A DNA stretch of 64,000 nucleotides, taken from assembly GCF_002261345.1 (NCBI RefSeq), contig NZ_NEVT01000003.1:1-64000 (forward strand), in the 5' to 3' direction. The DNA comes from Bordetella genomosp. 2 (GTDB taxonomy: Bacteria > Pseudomonadota > Gammaproteobacteria > Burkholderiales > Burkholderiaceae_B). Positions 33,241 through 43,500 of this stretch are shown here, in pieces. Made by a program: the position numbers and the translations under genes. How positions within the stretch are numbered: the stretch's first letter is position 1; every line of letters begins with the position of its first letter. A model generated the notes under the pieces. It was not told the origin of the DNA. It saw nothing but the letters and a program-made list of their open reading frames with translations, and did not search any database.

Positions 33241-34568
33241 TCCGGCAGCCGCAGCAGCCGGTTGATGGCTTCCAGGTCGGCTTCGGCCAGGATGCCGCCG
33301 GCCGCCTTGAGCCGCAGCCCGTCGAGCAGGGTGCGATAGCGCGCCTGCGCCAGGTCGCGCTGGGTGGCGTACAGCTGCTGCTGCGCATTGAGCACGTCCA
33401 GGTTGATCCGCACTCCGATCTCGTAGCCGGTCTGGTTGGCCTGGACCGCCGCGCGGCTGGATTTCTCGCCCGCTTCGAGCGCGCGGATGCGCGCCAGCCC
33501 GGCCACCACGCCGGTGTAGTACTGGCGCGCCGACTGCACCGCCTGCCGGCGCGCCGCTTCGTAGTCCTTGCGCGCTTTTTGTTCGAGCTGGACTTTTTCC
33601 GTTACCTGGGAGGAGACGCCGCCGCCGGAATAAATCGGCACGGACAGCACCAGCCCGATGCTGCTGTCGACCGCCCGGCCGCCCGCGCTGTTGCGGTTGT
33701 TGCCGTCGGCGTTGCCGCTGGTGGCTCGCAGGCTCAGGGTGGGGTAGTGGCCGCTGCGGGCGACCTGGATGTCGCGCGAGGCGATGCGGGTCTGCAATTG
33801 CGCGCGCGCCACTTCCAGGCTGGCGGCCTCGGCCTGGGTGGCCCAGTCGCTCAGGCGGGCCGGCTGGGGCGGCGGCAGCGCCAGGCCGGGCGGCAGCTCG
33901 GCCAGGGCGCCGGGCGGCTCGCCGATGATCTTGGCGAGCTGGTCGCGCAGCACGGCCAGGGTGTTTTCCTGCAGCAGCGCCTGGGCGACCACCAGGTCGT
34001 AGCGCGACTGCGCTTCGTAAGTGTCGGCGATGGTGGCGTTGCCCAGCTCGAAGTTGCGCTTGGCGGACTCGAGCTGCGCGGCCACGGCGGCCTTTTCGCC
34101 CTCGGTGGCGGTCAGGGTGTCCTGGGCGGCCAGCACATTGAAATAGGCGTCGGCGACGCGCAGGATCAGGTCCTGGTAGGCCTGCTGCAGCTGCAGTTCG
34201 GCGTCGGCCACTCCCAGCTTGGCCTGCTCGTACTGCTGCCAGCGCGACCAGTCGTACAGGGGCTGGGTCAGGACCAGGTCCCAGGTGCCGCGGGTGCCGT
34301 CGCGGCTGCGCGCTGAGAAGCTGCGCGTGGCGCGGGTTTCTTCGTAGCGGCCGCCGAGTTCGGCGCTGACGGCCGGCAGCAGGCCCGCGCGGGCCTGGGG
34401 CAGTTGTTCGATGGAGGCGCGATAGGACGCGCGCGCGGCGGCGTAGGTGGGGTCGTTGGCGAGCGCGTCGCGCCAGATCTGCAGCAGGTCCTGGGCCTGG
34501 ACCGCGGCCGCCGCGCACCAGGCTCCCAGCGCCAGGACCAGCGTAGCCGCAAGTGGTCTGGCGCGCAT
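33237..34568 (-). CDS. tolC: TolC family outer-membrane protein
   Basis: The 443-aa protein has a signal peptide (cleavage near VQAQD, residue 26) and no lipobox, then two outer membrane efflux protein repeats. The first contains LLQIWRDALANDPTYAAARASY and the second contains YEIGVRINLDVLNAQQQLY, the standard TolC helical segments. It forms a trimeric channel-tunnel used by type I secretion and efflux systems. The upstream pcm gene is 10 bp away on the same strand, an arrangement seen in many beta-proteobacteria. Confidence 0.92.
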   Translation of the reverse strand: MRARPLAATLVLALGAWCAAAAVQAQDLLQIWRDALANDPTYAAARASYRASIEQLPQARAGLLPAVSAELGGRYEETRATRSFSARSRDGTRGTWDLVLTQPLYDWSRWQQYEQAKLGVADAELQLQQAYQDLILRVADAYFNVLAAQDTLTATEGEKAAVAAQLESAKRNFELGNATIADTYEAQSRYDLVVAQALLQENTLAVLRDQLAKIIGEPPGALAELPPGLALPPPQPARLSDWATQAEAASLEVARAQLQTRIASRDIQVARSGHYPTLSLRATSGNADGNNRNSAGGRAVDSSIGLVLSVPIYSGGGVSSQVTEKVQLEQKARKDYEAARRQAVQSARQYYTGVVAGLARIRALEAGEKSSRAAVQANQTGYEIGVRINLDVLNAQQQLYATQRDLAQARYRTLLDGLRLKAAGGILAEADLEAINRLLRLPD

Positions 34569-34578
34569 GCCAGTGGCG

Positions 34579-35259
34579 TCAGAACTTGAACTGCGACACC
34601 GTGGCGCCGCGCAGCGGTTTGACGACCGTTTCGAACAGATTGACGGTTTCGAAGCTGGCGGCGGTGGTGCGGGTGATGCGACAGGCGGTCATGATGGGGG
34701 CCTGGCCCACGATGACGACCAGGCGGCCGCCGACGCGCAACTGGTACTTGAGGGCGTCGGGCACGACGGGCACCGAGCCGGTGACCAGGATGGCGTCGTA
34801 TTCGGTGGTGCCCCAGCCGTTGCGGCCGTCGCCGGTCTCGATCTTGACGTTGGTGACGTTGTTCATCTGCAGGTTCTGCTGCGCGAACGCCACCAGGCGG
34901 TTGTCGATCTCGACCGAAGTGACCTGCTGGGCCAGGTGCGCCAGCAGGGCGGCCTGGTAGCCCGAGCCGGTGCCGATCTCGAGCACGCAATCGGTGGGGG
35001 TGAGCTGCAGTTCCTGGGCCAGGCGGGCCTCGACCTTGGGCGCCAGCATGTTCTGGCGGGTGTCGACGGCGTTGATTTCCAGGGGGATTTCCAGGTCGGA
35101 GAACGCCAGCGCGCGCATCGCCGGCGGCACGAATTGTTCGCGGCGCACCGCGAACAGGGCGTCGAGCACCTTTTGGTCGAGCACCTCCCAGGGGCGGATT
35201 TGCTGCTCCACCATGTTGAAACGGGCTTTTTCTACATCGGGCAGGGTCGAAGCGTTCAT
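34579..35259 (-). CDS. pcm: Protein-L-isoaspartate O-methyltransferase family protein
   Basis: The 226-aa SAM-dependent methyltransferase shows NMVEQQIRPWEVLDQKVLDAL near the N-terminus, the SAM motif VLEIGTGSGYQAALLA and the YDAILVTGSVPVVPDAL block. It would methylate isoaspartyl residues for repair, but the usual catalytic-loop Ser/Thr is not obvious at the N-terminus, so a related function is possible. The ATG at 35259 is used; a frame extension to 35289 has no support. It is 10 bp upstream of tolC and likely cotranscribed. Confidence 0.82.
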   Translation of the reverse strand: MNASTLPDVEKARFNMVEQQIRPWEVLDQKVLDALFAVRREQFVPPAMRALAFSDLEIPLEINAVDTRQNMLAPKVEARLAQELQLTPTDCVLEIGTGSGYQAALLAHLAQQVTSVEIDNRLVAFAQQNLQMNNVTNVKIETGDGRNGWGTTEYDAILVTGSVPVVPDALKYQLRVGGRLVVIVGQAPIMTACRITRTTAASFETVNLFETVVKPLRGATVSQFKF

Positions 35260-35349
35260 GACGGCAAAGAGGAAATCAGGAAGAACCAACCGGACATTGT
35301 ACTGATTCGTAGCATTTCTGCCCGGTGGCGTCCCCGGATAGGACCAGGC

Positions 35350-36192
35350 TTACCACCAGGCGTGGAAATGATGGGCCGGGCCGTGGCCCGAGCCCACGTC
35401 CAGACGGTCGGCGTGGCGCAGCGCCTCGGCCAGGTAGGCCTTGGCGCGGCGCGCCGCTTCCGGCACGTCGGCGGCCTGCGGCAGCAGGGCGGCCAGCGCG
35501 GCCGACAGCGTGCAGCCGGTGCCGTGGGTATTGCGGGTCTCGACGCGCTGGCCCGGCAGTTCGATCATGCGGTCGCCGTCGTGCAGCAGGTCGATGGTGT
35601 CGTTGCCCGGCAGGTGGCCGCCCTTGAGCATGACCCAGCGGTGCCCGGCGTGGGTCATCTGGTTGCGCAGGCGTTCGGCCACCCGGCGCATTTCCTTGAG
35701 GGTCTCGACCGGGCGCTCGCCCAGCAGGACGCCCGCCTCGGGCAGGTTGGGGGTCAGCAGGGTGGCCTGCGGCACCAGCGCCTCGCGCAGCGCCCCCACG
35801 GCGTCGCGCTCGAGCAGCAGGTCGCCGCTCTTGGCCACCATGACCGGGTCCAGCACTACGTGCGGCGGCTGCCAGCGGGCCAGCTTCTCGGCCACCACGA
35901 CCGTGACCGGCTGCTGGCCCAGCATGCCGATCTTGACCGCGTCGATGCGCACGTCGGCGAACAGTGTGTCGATCTGCTGGCCCACGAAGGCCGGCGGGAC
36001 CGGCGCGATGCCGGTGACGCCCTGGGTGTTCTGGGCGGTCAGCGCGGCGATGACTGCGCAGCCGTAGGCGCCCAGCGCGCTCATGGCCTTGACGTCGGCC
36101 AGCACGCCGGCGCCGCCGGAGGGATCGACGCCGGCGATGCTCAGCGCATTGGGAATGGGCCGCTCGCTGGCGGCCCGGCGCGGGGCGTTCAT
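35350..36192 (-). CDS. thiD: Hydroxymethylpyrimidine (phospho)kinase ThiD
   Basis: A 280-aa ribokinase-fold enzyme with [24 protein letters not shown] at the N-terminus (HMP binding), [13 protein letters not shown] in the middle and the C-terminal [17 protein letters not shown] anion hole with the catalytic Asp position. It phosphorylates HMP and HMP-phosphate for thiamine synthesis. The ATG overlaps the end of thiG by 4 bp, so thiG-thiD form a coupled pair. Confidence 0.94.
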   Translation of the reverse strand: MNAPRRAASERPIPNALSIAGVDPSGGAGVLADVKAMSALGAYGCAVIAALTAQNTQGVTGIAPVPPAFVGQQIDTLFADVRIDAVKIGMLGQQPVTVVVAEKLARWQPPHVVLDPVMVAKSGDLLLERDAVGALREALVPQATLLTPNLPEAGVLLGERPVETLKEMRRVAERLRNQMTHAGHRWVMLKGGHLPGNDTIDLLHDGDRMIELPGQRVETRNTHGTGCTLSAALAALLPQAADVPEAARRAKAYLAEALRHADRLDVGSGHGPAHHFHAWW

Positions 36193-36998
36193 CGGGCGGC
36201 GGCCGGAGCGGCGGTGATCAGGCCTTCGGTGGGCGAGCTGGGCGCGCCGCTGTACAGCTTGCGCGGCATGCGGCCGGCACGGTAGGCCTCGCGGCCGGCC
36301 TCGACCGCCTTTTTCATGGCGCTGGCCATCAGGATCGGGTCCTGCGCGCCGGCGATCGCGGTGTTCATCAGCACCCCGTCGCAGCCCAGTTCCATGGCAA
36401 TGGCGGCATCGGAGGCGGTGCCGACCCCGGCATCGACCAGCACCGGCACGCGCGCCTGGTCGATGATCAGGCGCAGGTTCCACGGGTTGAGGATGCCCAT
36501 GCCCGAGCCGATCAGCGAAGCCAGCGGCATGACGGCCACCACGCCCAGGTCTTCCAGCATGCGGCACTGGATCGGGTCGTCGGTGCAATAGACCATCACC
36601 TTGAAGCCGTCATCGACCAGCGTCTTGGCGGCCCGCAGGGTTTCCGGCATGTTGGGGAACAGCGTGTGCGAGTCGCCCAGGACCTCGAGCTTGACCAGGT
36701 CGTGGCCGTCGAGCAGTTCGCGCGCCAGGCGCAGCGTGCGCACGGCGTCGTCGGCCGTATAGCAGCCCGCCGTGTTGGGCAGCAGGGTGAATTGCGCGGG
36801 CGGGACGTAGTCGAGCAGGCTCGGCTCGCCGGGATTCTGGCCGATATTGGTGCGGCGGATGGCGACCGTGACGATCTGCGTGCCGCTGGCGTCCAGCGCG
36901 GCGCGGGTCTGCTCGAAATCTTTGTACTTGCCGGTGCCCACCAGCAGGCGCGACTGGTATTCGCGGCCAGCGATGGTCAGGGTGTCTGGAGAGGTCAT
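36189..36998 (-). CDS. thiG: Thiazole synthase ThiG
   Basis: The 269-aa TIM-barrel protein contains [44 protein letters not shown], the Schiff-base lysine region LVKLEVLGD and [29 protein letters not shown]. It makes the thiazole phosphate of thiamine from deoxyxylulose-5-phosphate, ThiS-thiocarboxylate and dehydroglycine. No thiS is next to it here, unlike many relatives. It is preceded by a 199-bp gap with a strong hairpin and is coupled to thiD by a 4-bp overlap. Confidence 0.94.
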   Translation of the reverse strand: MTSPDTLTIAGREYQSRLLVGTGKYKDFEQTRAALDASGTQIVTVAIRRTNIGQNPGEPSLLDYVPPAQFTLLPNTAGCYTADDAVRTLRLARELLDGHDLVKLEVLGDSHTLFPNMPETLRAAKTLVDDGFKVMVYCTDDPIQCRMLEDLGVVAVMPLASLIGSGMGILNPWNLRLIIDQARVPVLVDAGVGTASDAAIAMELGCDGVLMNTAIAGAQDPILMASAMKKAVEAGREAYRAGRMPRKLYSGAPSSPTEGLITAAPAAAR

Positions 36999-37023
36999 GG
37001 CGGTGCTTGCAAATAAGAGGAGG

Positions 37024-37050
37024 CGCCGGCCGCGCGCGGCGCGGCCGGCG
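37024..37050 (-). other. Hairpin in the thiG leader
   Basis: A perfect 12-bp stem (CGCCGGCCGCGC with its complement, 3-nt loop) lies 26 bp upstream of thiG on the minus strand, followed there by CCTCCTCTTATTTG, a moderately U-rich run. The hairpin is inside a 21-codon open frame (ATG at 37060) whose TGA overlaps the thiG ATG. This could be a terminator of the btuF transcript or an attenuator. No TPP riboswitch motif was seen. Confidence 0.4.
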
Positions 37051-37197
37051 ATATCTTCATGATAAAGCACGCGGCGGCGGCCGACGGCACGGGCGCATGG
37101 GCACGGCGCAGTATGCCAGATCGCCGCGCCCGGCGCGGGGCGCGCCGTTCCGGATTTGGCGTTTCGCGTCGCGCGCGGGGGAAGCCCGCGGCCGGCG

Positions 37198-38208
37198 TCA
37201 GCGCCGCGCCTGGTCCAGCGCCGCGCAGAGCTGTTCGGCGGCATCCACCAGGCGTGGGCCGGGCCGGTACAGCATGTCGGCATCGAGGCTGATCACCTGT
37301 CCGGGCGCCGCCGCCGGCAGGCCGTGCTCGCGCCACGCGCGCCGGCTGGCCTCGGCATCGGCGGGCCCGAGCACGCCGGCCACCACGGCCTGCGGCCGCG
37401 CCGCCAGCACGCTTTCCAGCGACACTTGCGGGGCCAGCACGGGCGCGTCGGCGAACACGTTGATGCCGCCGCACAGGCGCACCGCATCGCTGACGATGCT
37501 GGCGCCGTTGAGGGTATAGAGCGGTTGCAGGCCGGCCTGGATGAACACCCGCACCGGCTGGCGTCCCGCATAGCGCGCCTGCAGCGCCGCCAGGCGGGCG
37601 CGCAGGGCGGCCGCGGCGGGCCCGGCCTGGGCCTCGGTGCCGAACAGCCGGCCGAGTGTTTCCACCGAGTCGGCTATGGCCGCCAGTGTGCGCGGATCGC
37701 TGTAGTACACCGGCACGCCCAGCCGCCGCATCAGGTCGGGCAGCGGCTCCGGCACGGCGGGCTGCCAGGCGATCAGCAGGTCGGGCCGCAGCGCCACGGC
37801 GCGCTCCAGGCCGGGCCGCAGGCTGTCGCCGATGGACGGCAGGGCGCGGGCTTCTGGCGGATAGTCGCTGCCGAGCACGGTGCCCGCCAGGTAGCCGCCG
37901 GCGCCGGCCGCGTAGGCCAGCTCGGTGGCGTGCGGCGCGGTGCTGATGGCGCGCCGCGCCGGGGCCTGCAGTGTCACGTGGCGGCCCTGGTCGTCGCGCA
38001 CGGTGATGGGGCCATCCGCCGCCGGCGCGGCAGCCGCGGCGCAGGCCAGCGCCGCCGCCAGCCAGCGCCGCCGTCCCGCCACGCGGCCAGCGATCGAGGC
38101 AGCGGCTGCGGACTTCGGTGTCTGACACCCTTGGGGTGTCAGACACCTGGCGGCCGAGCCGGTGATCGAGGCAGCCGCTGCGGACTGCGGTGCGGGGGTG
38201 GGGCGCAT
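37198..38208 (-). CDS. btuF: Cobalamin-binding periplasmic protein BtuF-like
   Basis: The protein (336 aa from this ATG) is a cobalamin/siderophore-type periplasmic receptor: [37 protein letters not shown] and [14 protein letters not shown] are class III binding-protein blocks. A signal peptide ([16 protein letters not shown]) starts only about 45 residues in. The preceding stretch is derived from a 72-bp duplication carrying two GGTGTCWGACACC palindromes (encoding [10 protein letters not shown]), so the original start may be the GTG at 38082 (294 aa). The ATG at 38208 is five bases past the btuB stop, which suggests operon coupling with btuB. No btuCD is adjacent. Confidence 0.82.
   Translation of the reverse strand: MRPTPAPQSAAAASITGSAARCLTPQGCQTPKSAAAASIAGRVAGRRRWLAAALACAAAAAPAADGPITVRDDQGRHVTLQAPARRAISTAPHATELAYAAGAGGYLAGTVLGSDYPPEARALPSIGDSLRPGLERAVALRPDLLIAWQPAVPEPLPDLMRRLGVPVYYSDPRTLAAIADSVETLGRLFGTEAQAGPAAAALRARLAALQARYAGRQPVRVFIQAGLQPLYTLNGASIVSDAVRLCGGINVFADAPVLAPQVSLESVLAARPQAVVAGVLGPADAEASRRAWREHGLPAAAPGQVISLDADMLYRPGPRLVDAAEQLCAALDQARR
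38092..38186. repeat. 72-bp tandem duplication flanking the palindrome pair
   Basis: GATCGAGGCAGCGGCTGCGG (38092) recurs at 38164 with a single difference, continuing for 23 bases in all. The copies are exactly 72 bp apart, so the reading frame of btuF is preserved (SAAAASITG and SAAAASIAG). The palindrome pair lies between them. It looks like a duplication created with or around the insertion of the palindromic repeat. Confidence 0.75.
38117..38147. repeat. GGTGTCWGACACC palindrome pair inside the 5' part of btuF
   Basis: Perfect 13-mers at 38117-38129 (centre T) and 38135-38147 (centre A) are in inverted relation with a TTG between the 14-bp arms, giving a tight hairpin as well as each palindrome's own dyad. 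It is the only copy of this repeat family in the window that lies in an open reading frame, and its spacing (18 bp between starts) is much shorter than at the other loci. Confidence 0.8.
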
Positions 38209-38213
38209 GCGTA

Positions 38214-40229
38214 TCAATAGCGGATGGTCAGCGCGGCCTGCACGTTGCGGCCGGGCGCCGGGTACAGGTTGTACGCGCCGGTCGGCCCCGTGCTGCCGGA
38301 GCGGATGCCATAGGTGGCGTACTCGCGATCGAACAGGTTGTTGACCGCCAGGGTGCCGGACACATGCTCGGTGAAGGCATAGCCGATCTTGCCGTTGACC
38401 AGCACGTAGTCGTCGAGGCGGGTGTCGAATTCATTGGCCTGGTCGTTGTCCATGCGGGCCTTGCCGACGTACTGTGCCGCCACGCTGACGAACAGCCGGT
38501 CGTCGGGCCGCCAGGTGGCGCCCAGGTTGGCCATCCACTTGGGCACCAGCGGCACCGTCTTGCCGGCCAGGTCCACGCCGCCGTAGGTGCCGGCGCGGAA
38601 TTCGGCCTGCAGCCAGGTCACATTGGCGTCCAGCGTCAGCGAGCGCGTCAGGGCGTGGCGGCCTTCCAGCTCGACGCCCTGGCGCCGGGTCGGCTCCAGG
38701 TTGGTGTTGGAGAACGTCACCGGGTTGTACTGGATCTCGTTGCTCAGATCGTAGCGGAACCACGCCAGCCGCGCGCTGGAGGCGTCCGATTGCCACAGGA
38801 TGCCCAGCTCCTTGTCGGTGGAGGTCTGCGGCTTGAGCGGGGTGGCCACGTACAGCAGCTCGTCGGAGTTGGCCAGGCGGAAACTGCGGCCGACCTTGCC
38901 GTAGGCGCTGAAGCCGCCGCCCACTTCCTGGCGCAGCGCCAGCTGCCAGGCGCCCAGGTGGCGCGTCTCGTCGGAATTGCCGCTGAAGCCCGACAGGGTC
39001 TCGAGCTGGTCGCGCGCGTATTGCCGCCGGCCGCCCAGCGTCACGCGGGTGCTGTCGGTGGCCTGGATCTGTGCCTCGGCGAAGACGCCATGCTGGCGCT
39101 GCCGCGCTTTCCAGCGGTCGCCCACGGGCGAGAACGAGTATTGATTGGTGGCGTCCAGGTCGCTGTCGCGCATGTCCACGCCCACCACCAGGGCGTGCCG
39201 CTGCGCCACGGGCAGGTGGTAGCGCAGGCTGCCCGTGGTCTCGTCCAGGTCCTGGGTGCGCGTGGTGTCGCCGAAGGCGCTGCCGCTGAAGCCGGTCAGC
39301 GATTTGTCGCGCTGGCCCAGGTCGGCGTACAGCGTGCCGGCGCCCAGCCGCTGCTCGACCTGCACGCCGAAGGCGTCGGTCTGGGTCCTGATGAAGTCGT
39401 CGGGGGTGGAAGTGCCGCGCGGGTCGTCCTCGTATTCGTCCAGGCCGGTGGCCGGGTCGACCCGGCGCGGGCCGGGCAGCCCCAGCTTCTGGCGCGTGGT
39501 GCGCGCATACAGGCGCACCGAGCCGCTGTCGTGGTGCAGGCCGATGCCCACGCCGCCGCTGTCGCGGCTTTCCCGGTTGTTGTCGCGATAGTTGTCGGTG
39601 CGCAGCGTCTGGCCGTAGACATCCACGGTGACATGCTGGTTCTGCAGGCCGATGGCCGCGTCGAGCTGGTGCAGGCCGTAGCTGCCCACGGTGCCGGTCA
39701 CGCTGGCCGAGACGGGCTTGCCGGAAGCATTGCCGCGCTTGGTGATGATGTTGATGACGCCGCCGGTGGCGCCGCCGCCGTATTGCACGGAGCCGCTGCC
39801 GCGCACGATCTCGATGCGCTCGATGCGCTCCAGCGGCACGGTGCCCAGCGAGGGCGCCGACAGGTCATTGTTGTTCTGCGGCACGCCGTCGATCAGCACC
39901 AGCGTGTTGCTCGGGCCCGTCAGGCCGAAGCCGCGGATGTCGACCGACGCCTGCTCGGCCGCGCCGGTGCTGTTGATGACGTGGATGCCGGCCTGGCCGG
40001 AGAGCAGTTCCTGCACCGTGACGGCGCTGCTGGTGCGGATCTGCTCCGCGGTCAGCACCGATACCTGGACTGGCTGGTCGCGCGCCTCGGTGGGCACTCG
40101 CGAGGCGGTGACGGTGACGGTGTCGAGCTGCGGGACGGCGGCAGCGGCCGGATCTTGCTGGGCGGCGGCCAGGGCGGGCACGGCGCAAGCCAGCACGCCG
40201 GCCGTGCGCCGGAGGAGGGGGGATTTCAT
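38214..40229 (-). CDS. btuB: TonB-dependent cobalamin receptor BtuB-like
   Basis: The 671-aa outer-membrane receptor has a signal peptide (cleavage near LAAAQ), a TonB box-like DTVTVTASR, a plug domain ([38 protein letters not shown]) and a beta-barrel ending in the aromatic TIRY typical of outer-membrane proteins. A cobalamin riboswitch in its leader supports vitamin B12 as the ligand. The gene is divergent from metH and followed by btuF, so uptake genes and a B12-dependent enzyme lie side by side. Confidence 0.9.
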   Translation of the reverse strand: MKSPLLRRTAGVLACAVPALAAAQQDPAAAAVPQLDTVTVTASRVPTEARDQPVQVSVLTAEQIRTSSAVTVQELLSGQAGIHVINSTGAAEQASVDIRGFGLTGPSNTLVLIDGVPQNNNDLSAPSLGTVPLERIERIEIVRGSGSVQYGGGATGGVINIITKRGNASGKPVSASVTGTVGSYGLHQLDAAIGLQNQHVTVDVYGQTLRTDNYRDNNRESRDSGGVGIGLHHDSGSVRLYARTTRQKLGLPGPRRVDPATGLDEYEDDPRGTSTPDDFIRTQTDAFGVQVEQRLGAGTLYADLGQRDKSLTGFSGSAFGDTTRTQDLDETTGSLRYHLPVAQRHALVVGVDMRDSDLDATNQYSFSPVGDRWKARQRQHGVFAEAQIQATDSTRVTLGGRRQYARDQLETLSGFSGNSDETRHLGAWQLALRQEVGGGFSAYGKVGRSFRLANSDELLYVATPLKPQTSTDKELGILWQSDASSARLAWFRYDLSNEIQYNPVTFSNTNLEPTRRQGVELEGRHALTRSLTLDANVTWLQAEFRAGTYGGVDLAGKTVPLVPKWMANLGATWRPDDRLFVSVAAQYVGKARMDNDQANEFDTRLDDYVLVNGKIGYAFTEHVSGTLAVNNLFDREYATYGIRSGSTGPTGAYNLYPAPGRNVQAALTIRY

Positions 40230-40304
40230 CGGCGAACCTCGGTGTGACGCGCGACCCCGCACGTCGTTCTCGGTATGGGGGCGCGCCAGGCGCGTCCCCG
40301 GTGG

Positions 40305-40445
40305 GCGAACCGGCCGGTATCGGGCTGCCATGCGGTGCGGGGCGCGGCATGGGGACCGTTGCGGGGGCAGCACAGGCTGGGCGCGCGGCGCCTTCCTGTT
40401 TCCCGTTTACCTTCCGCGCGCGGGCTGCGCCGGAAGCACCAGTTC
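40305..40445 (-). promoter_or_regulatory. Cobalamin riboswitch (B12 element) upstream of btuB
   Basis: Reading the minus strand, the leader has GGTGCTTCC at its start, AAACGGGAAACAGG (complement of 40395-40408), CTGCCCCCGCAACGGT around 40358-40370 and the B12 box AGCCCGATACCGGCC at 40326-40311. These are the conserved cores of the AdoCbl riboswitch family, in the right order and spacing. About 82 bases with a GC hairpin (GGGGACGCGCC/GGCGCGCCCC) separate it from the btuB ATG and would be the expression platform. The remaining leader of metH (40446-40551) shows no clear motif. Confidence 0.88.
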
Positions 40446-40551
40446 GGGGCGGAACTGTATCATCCGCCGGCGGGTGGCGATCCATTTTGTTACCATCAAG
40501 CGTTGGTTTTCGGGCGTTTTTTGCCTTTTCGCCACATTTCCGAGACTCGCC

Positions 40552-43500
40552 GTGCCGTATCCCCGCCTGCCCTATCCGCCATCGTCGTACACCCGTGGTG
40601 GCGACTTCGCCCGCCTGCTCGGCGAACGCATCCTCGTCCTTGACGGCGCCATGGGCACGATGATCCAGCGCTACAAGCTGGGCGAGGCCGATTTCCGCGG
40701 CGAGCGCTTCGCCGGCCACGGCAAGGACCTGAAGGGCGACAACGAATTGCTGTCGCTGGTGCGGCCCGACATCATCGACGAGATCCATCGCCAATACCTC
40801 GAGGCCGGCGCCGACGTCATCGAGACCAACACCTTCGGCGCCACCTCGGTGGCGCAGGCCGACTACGACCTGCCGGAGCTGGCCTACGAGCTGAACCTGG
40901 CCTCGGCGCGGCTGGCGCGCGCCGCCTGCGACGCCTACAGCACGCCCGACCGGCCGCGCTTCGTGGCCGGCGCGCTGGGGCCGCAGCCCAAGACGGCGTC
41001 CATTTCGCCCGACGTCAACGACCCGGGGGCGCGCAACATTACTTTCGATGAATTGCGCGACGCCTATATCGAGCAGCTCAACGGCCTGCTCGATGGCGGC
41101 ATCGACATCGTGCTGATCGAGACCATCTTCGATACGCTGAACGCCAAGGCCGCCATCTTCGCGGTCGAATCGGTGTTCGAGGAACGCGGCGTGCGCCTGC
41201 CGGTCATGATCTCCGGCACCGTCACCGACGCCTCGGGCCGCATCCTGTCGGGCCAGACGGTCGAGGCATTCTGGAATTCGGTGCGCCACGCGCGGCCCAT
41301 CACGATCGGCCTGAACTGCGCGCTGGGCGCGGCCCTGATGCGCCCCTATGTGGCCGAGCTGGCCAAGATCTGCGACACCTACGTCTGCGTGTATCCGAAT
41401 GCCGGCCTGCCCAATCCCATGGCCGAGACCGGTTTCGACGAAACCCCGGCCGATACCTCCGGCCTGCTGGAAGAGTTCGCGCGCGCCGGCCTGGTGAACA
41501 TGTCGGGCGGCTGCTGCGGCACCACGCCCGATCACATCCGCGCCATTGCCGCCAAGGTTGCCGGGCTGGCGCCGCGCGTGGTGTCCGAGGTCCCGGTCAA
41601 GACGCGCCTGTCGGGCCTGGAGCCGCTCAACATCGACGAGGAATCGCTGTTCGTCAACGTCGGCGAGCGTACCAACGTCACCGGCAGTAAGATGTTCGCG
41701 CGCCTGATCCGCGAGGAAAAATACGACGAGGCCCTGGCCGTGGCCCGCCAGCAGGTGGAGAACGGCGCGCAGATCATCGACATCAACATGGACGAGGCCA
41801 TGCTGGATTCGGTGGCCTGCATGCGCCGCTTCCTCAACCTGATCGCCTCCGAGCCCGACATCGCGCGCGTGCCGATCATGATCGACAGCTCCAAGTGGGA
41901 AGTGATCGAGGCCGGCCTGAAGTGCGTGCAAGGCAAGCCGGTGGTGAACTCGATTTCCATGAAGGAAGGCGAGCAGGCCTTCCGCGAGCAGGCGCGCCTG
42001 TGCCGCCGCTATGGCGCGGCGGTGGTGGTGATGGCCTTCGACGAGCAGGGCCAGGCGGACACGCTGGCGCGCCGCCAGGAAATCTGCGGGCGCGCCTACA
42101 AGATACTGGTCGAGCAAGAACAGTTCCCGCCCGAGGACATCATCTTCGACCCCAACGTGTTCGCGGTCGCGACCGGTATCGACGAGCACAACCATTATGC
42201 GATGGACTTCATCGAGGGCACTCGCTGGATCCGCCAGAACCTGCCGCACGCGCGCATCTCGGGCGGCATCTCGAACGTCAGCTTCTCGTTCCGCGGCAAC
42301 GAGCCCATGCGCGAGGCCATCCATACGGTGTTCCTGTATTACGCCATCCGCGAAGGCCTGACGATGGGCATCGTCAATGCCGGGCAGCTGGGCGTGTACG
42401 CCGACCTGGCGCCGCAACTGCGCGACCTGGTCGAGGACGTCATCCTGGACCGGGCCGAGCCGGTCGGCCGGCAGGACGCCGCCGACGATCGCAGCCCCAC
42501 CGAGCGCCTGGTGCAGTTCGCCGACAGCGTCAAGGGCGCCGGCGCCAAGAAGGAAGAAGACCTGGCCTGGCGCGCCGGCCCGGTCGAGGACCGCCTGTCG
42601 CACGCGCTGGTGCATGGCATCACCACCTTCATCGTCGAAGACACCGAGGAGGTGCGCCAGAAGATCGCCGCGCGCGGCGGCCGTCCCATCGAAGTGATCG
42701 AGGGCCCGCTGATGGACGGCATGAACATCGTGGGCGACCTGTTCGGCGCCGGCAAGATGTTCCTGCCGCAGGTGGTGAAGTCGGCGCGCGTCATGAAGCA
42801 GGCGGTGGCCCACCTGATTCCCTTCATCGAGGAAGAAAAGCGCCAGATCGCCGCCGCCGGCGGCGATGTGCGCGCCAAGGGCAAGATGGTCATCGCCACC
42901 GTCAAGGGCGACGTGCACGATATCGGCAAGAACATCGTCTCGGTGGTCCTGCAGTGCAACAACTTCGAGGTGGTGAACATGGGCGTGATGGTGCCCTGTG
43001 CGCAGATCCTCGAAAAAGCCAAGGAAGAGCAGGCCGATATCGTCGGCCTGTCGGGCCTGATCACGCCCAGCCTCGAGGAAATGGCCTACGTGGCTTCGGA
43101 AATGCAGCGCGACCCGTATTTCCGCGAGCGCAAGATCCCGCTGATGATCGGCGGCGCCACCACCAGCCGCGTGCACACGGCGGTCAAGATCGCGCCGAAC
43201 TATGACGGGCCGGTCATCTATACGCCGGATGCCAGCCGCGCGGTCGGGGTGGCCGCCAACCTGGTGTCGGACCAGGCGCAGGCCTATATCGACGAAGTGG
43301 CGCAGGAATACGAGGAAGTACGCCGGCGCCACGCCAACCGCAAGGCCACGCCGCTGATCCCGCTGGCCGAGGCGCGCGCGGCGCGCCCGCAGATCGACTG
43401 GTCGGCCTATGCGCCGCCGCGCCCCAAGTTCATCGGCCGGCGCGCCTTCAAGAGCTACGACCTGGCCGAGATCGCCAAGTACCTGGACTGGACGCCGTTC

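Noticed and set aside
36999-37197. thiS gene or TPP riboswitch ahead of thiG
   Set aside because: No frame ending in Gly-Gly of about 65 codons and no thi-box core (CTGAGA, ACCTGATC) could be found.
36995-38146. 383-codon minus-strand frame across btuF in another frame (starting in the palindromes)
   Set aside because: The start comes from the palindromic repeat (Met-Ser-Asp-Thr-Pro), the rest is an out-of-frame reading of btuF.
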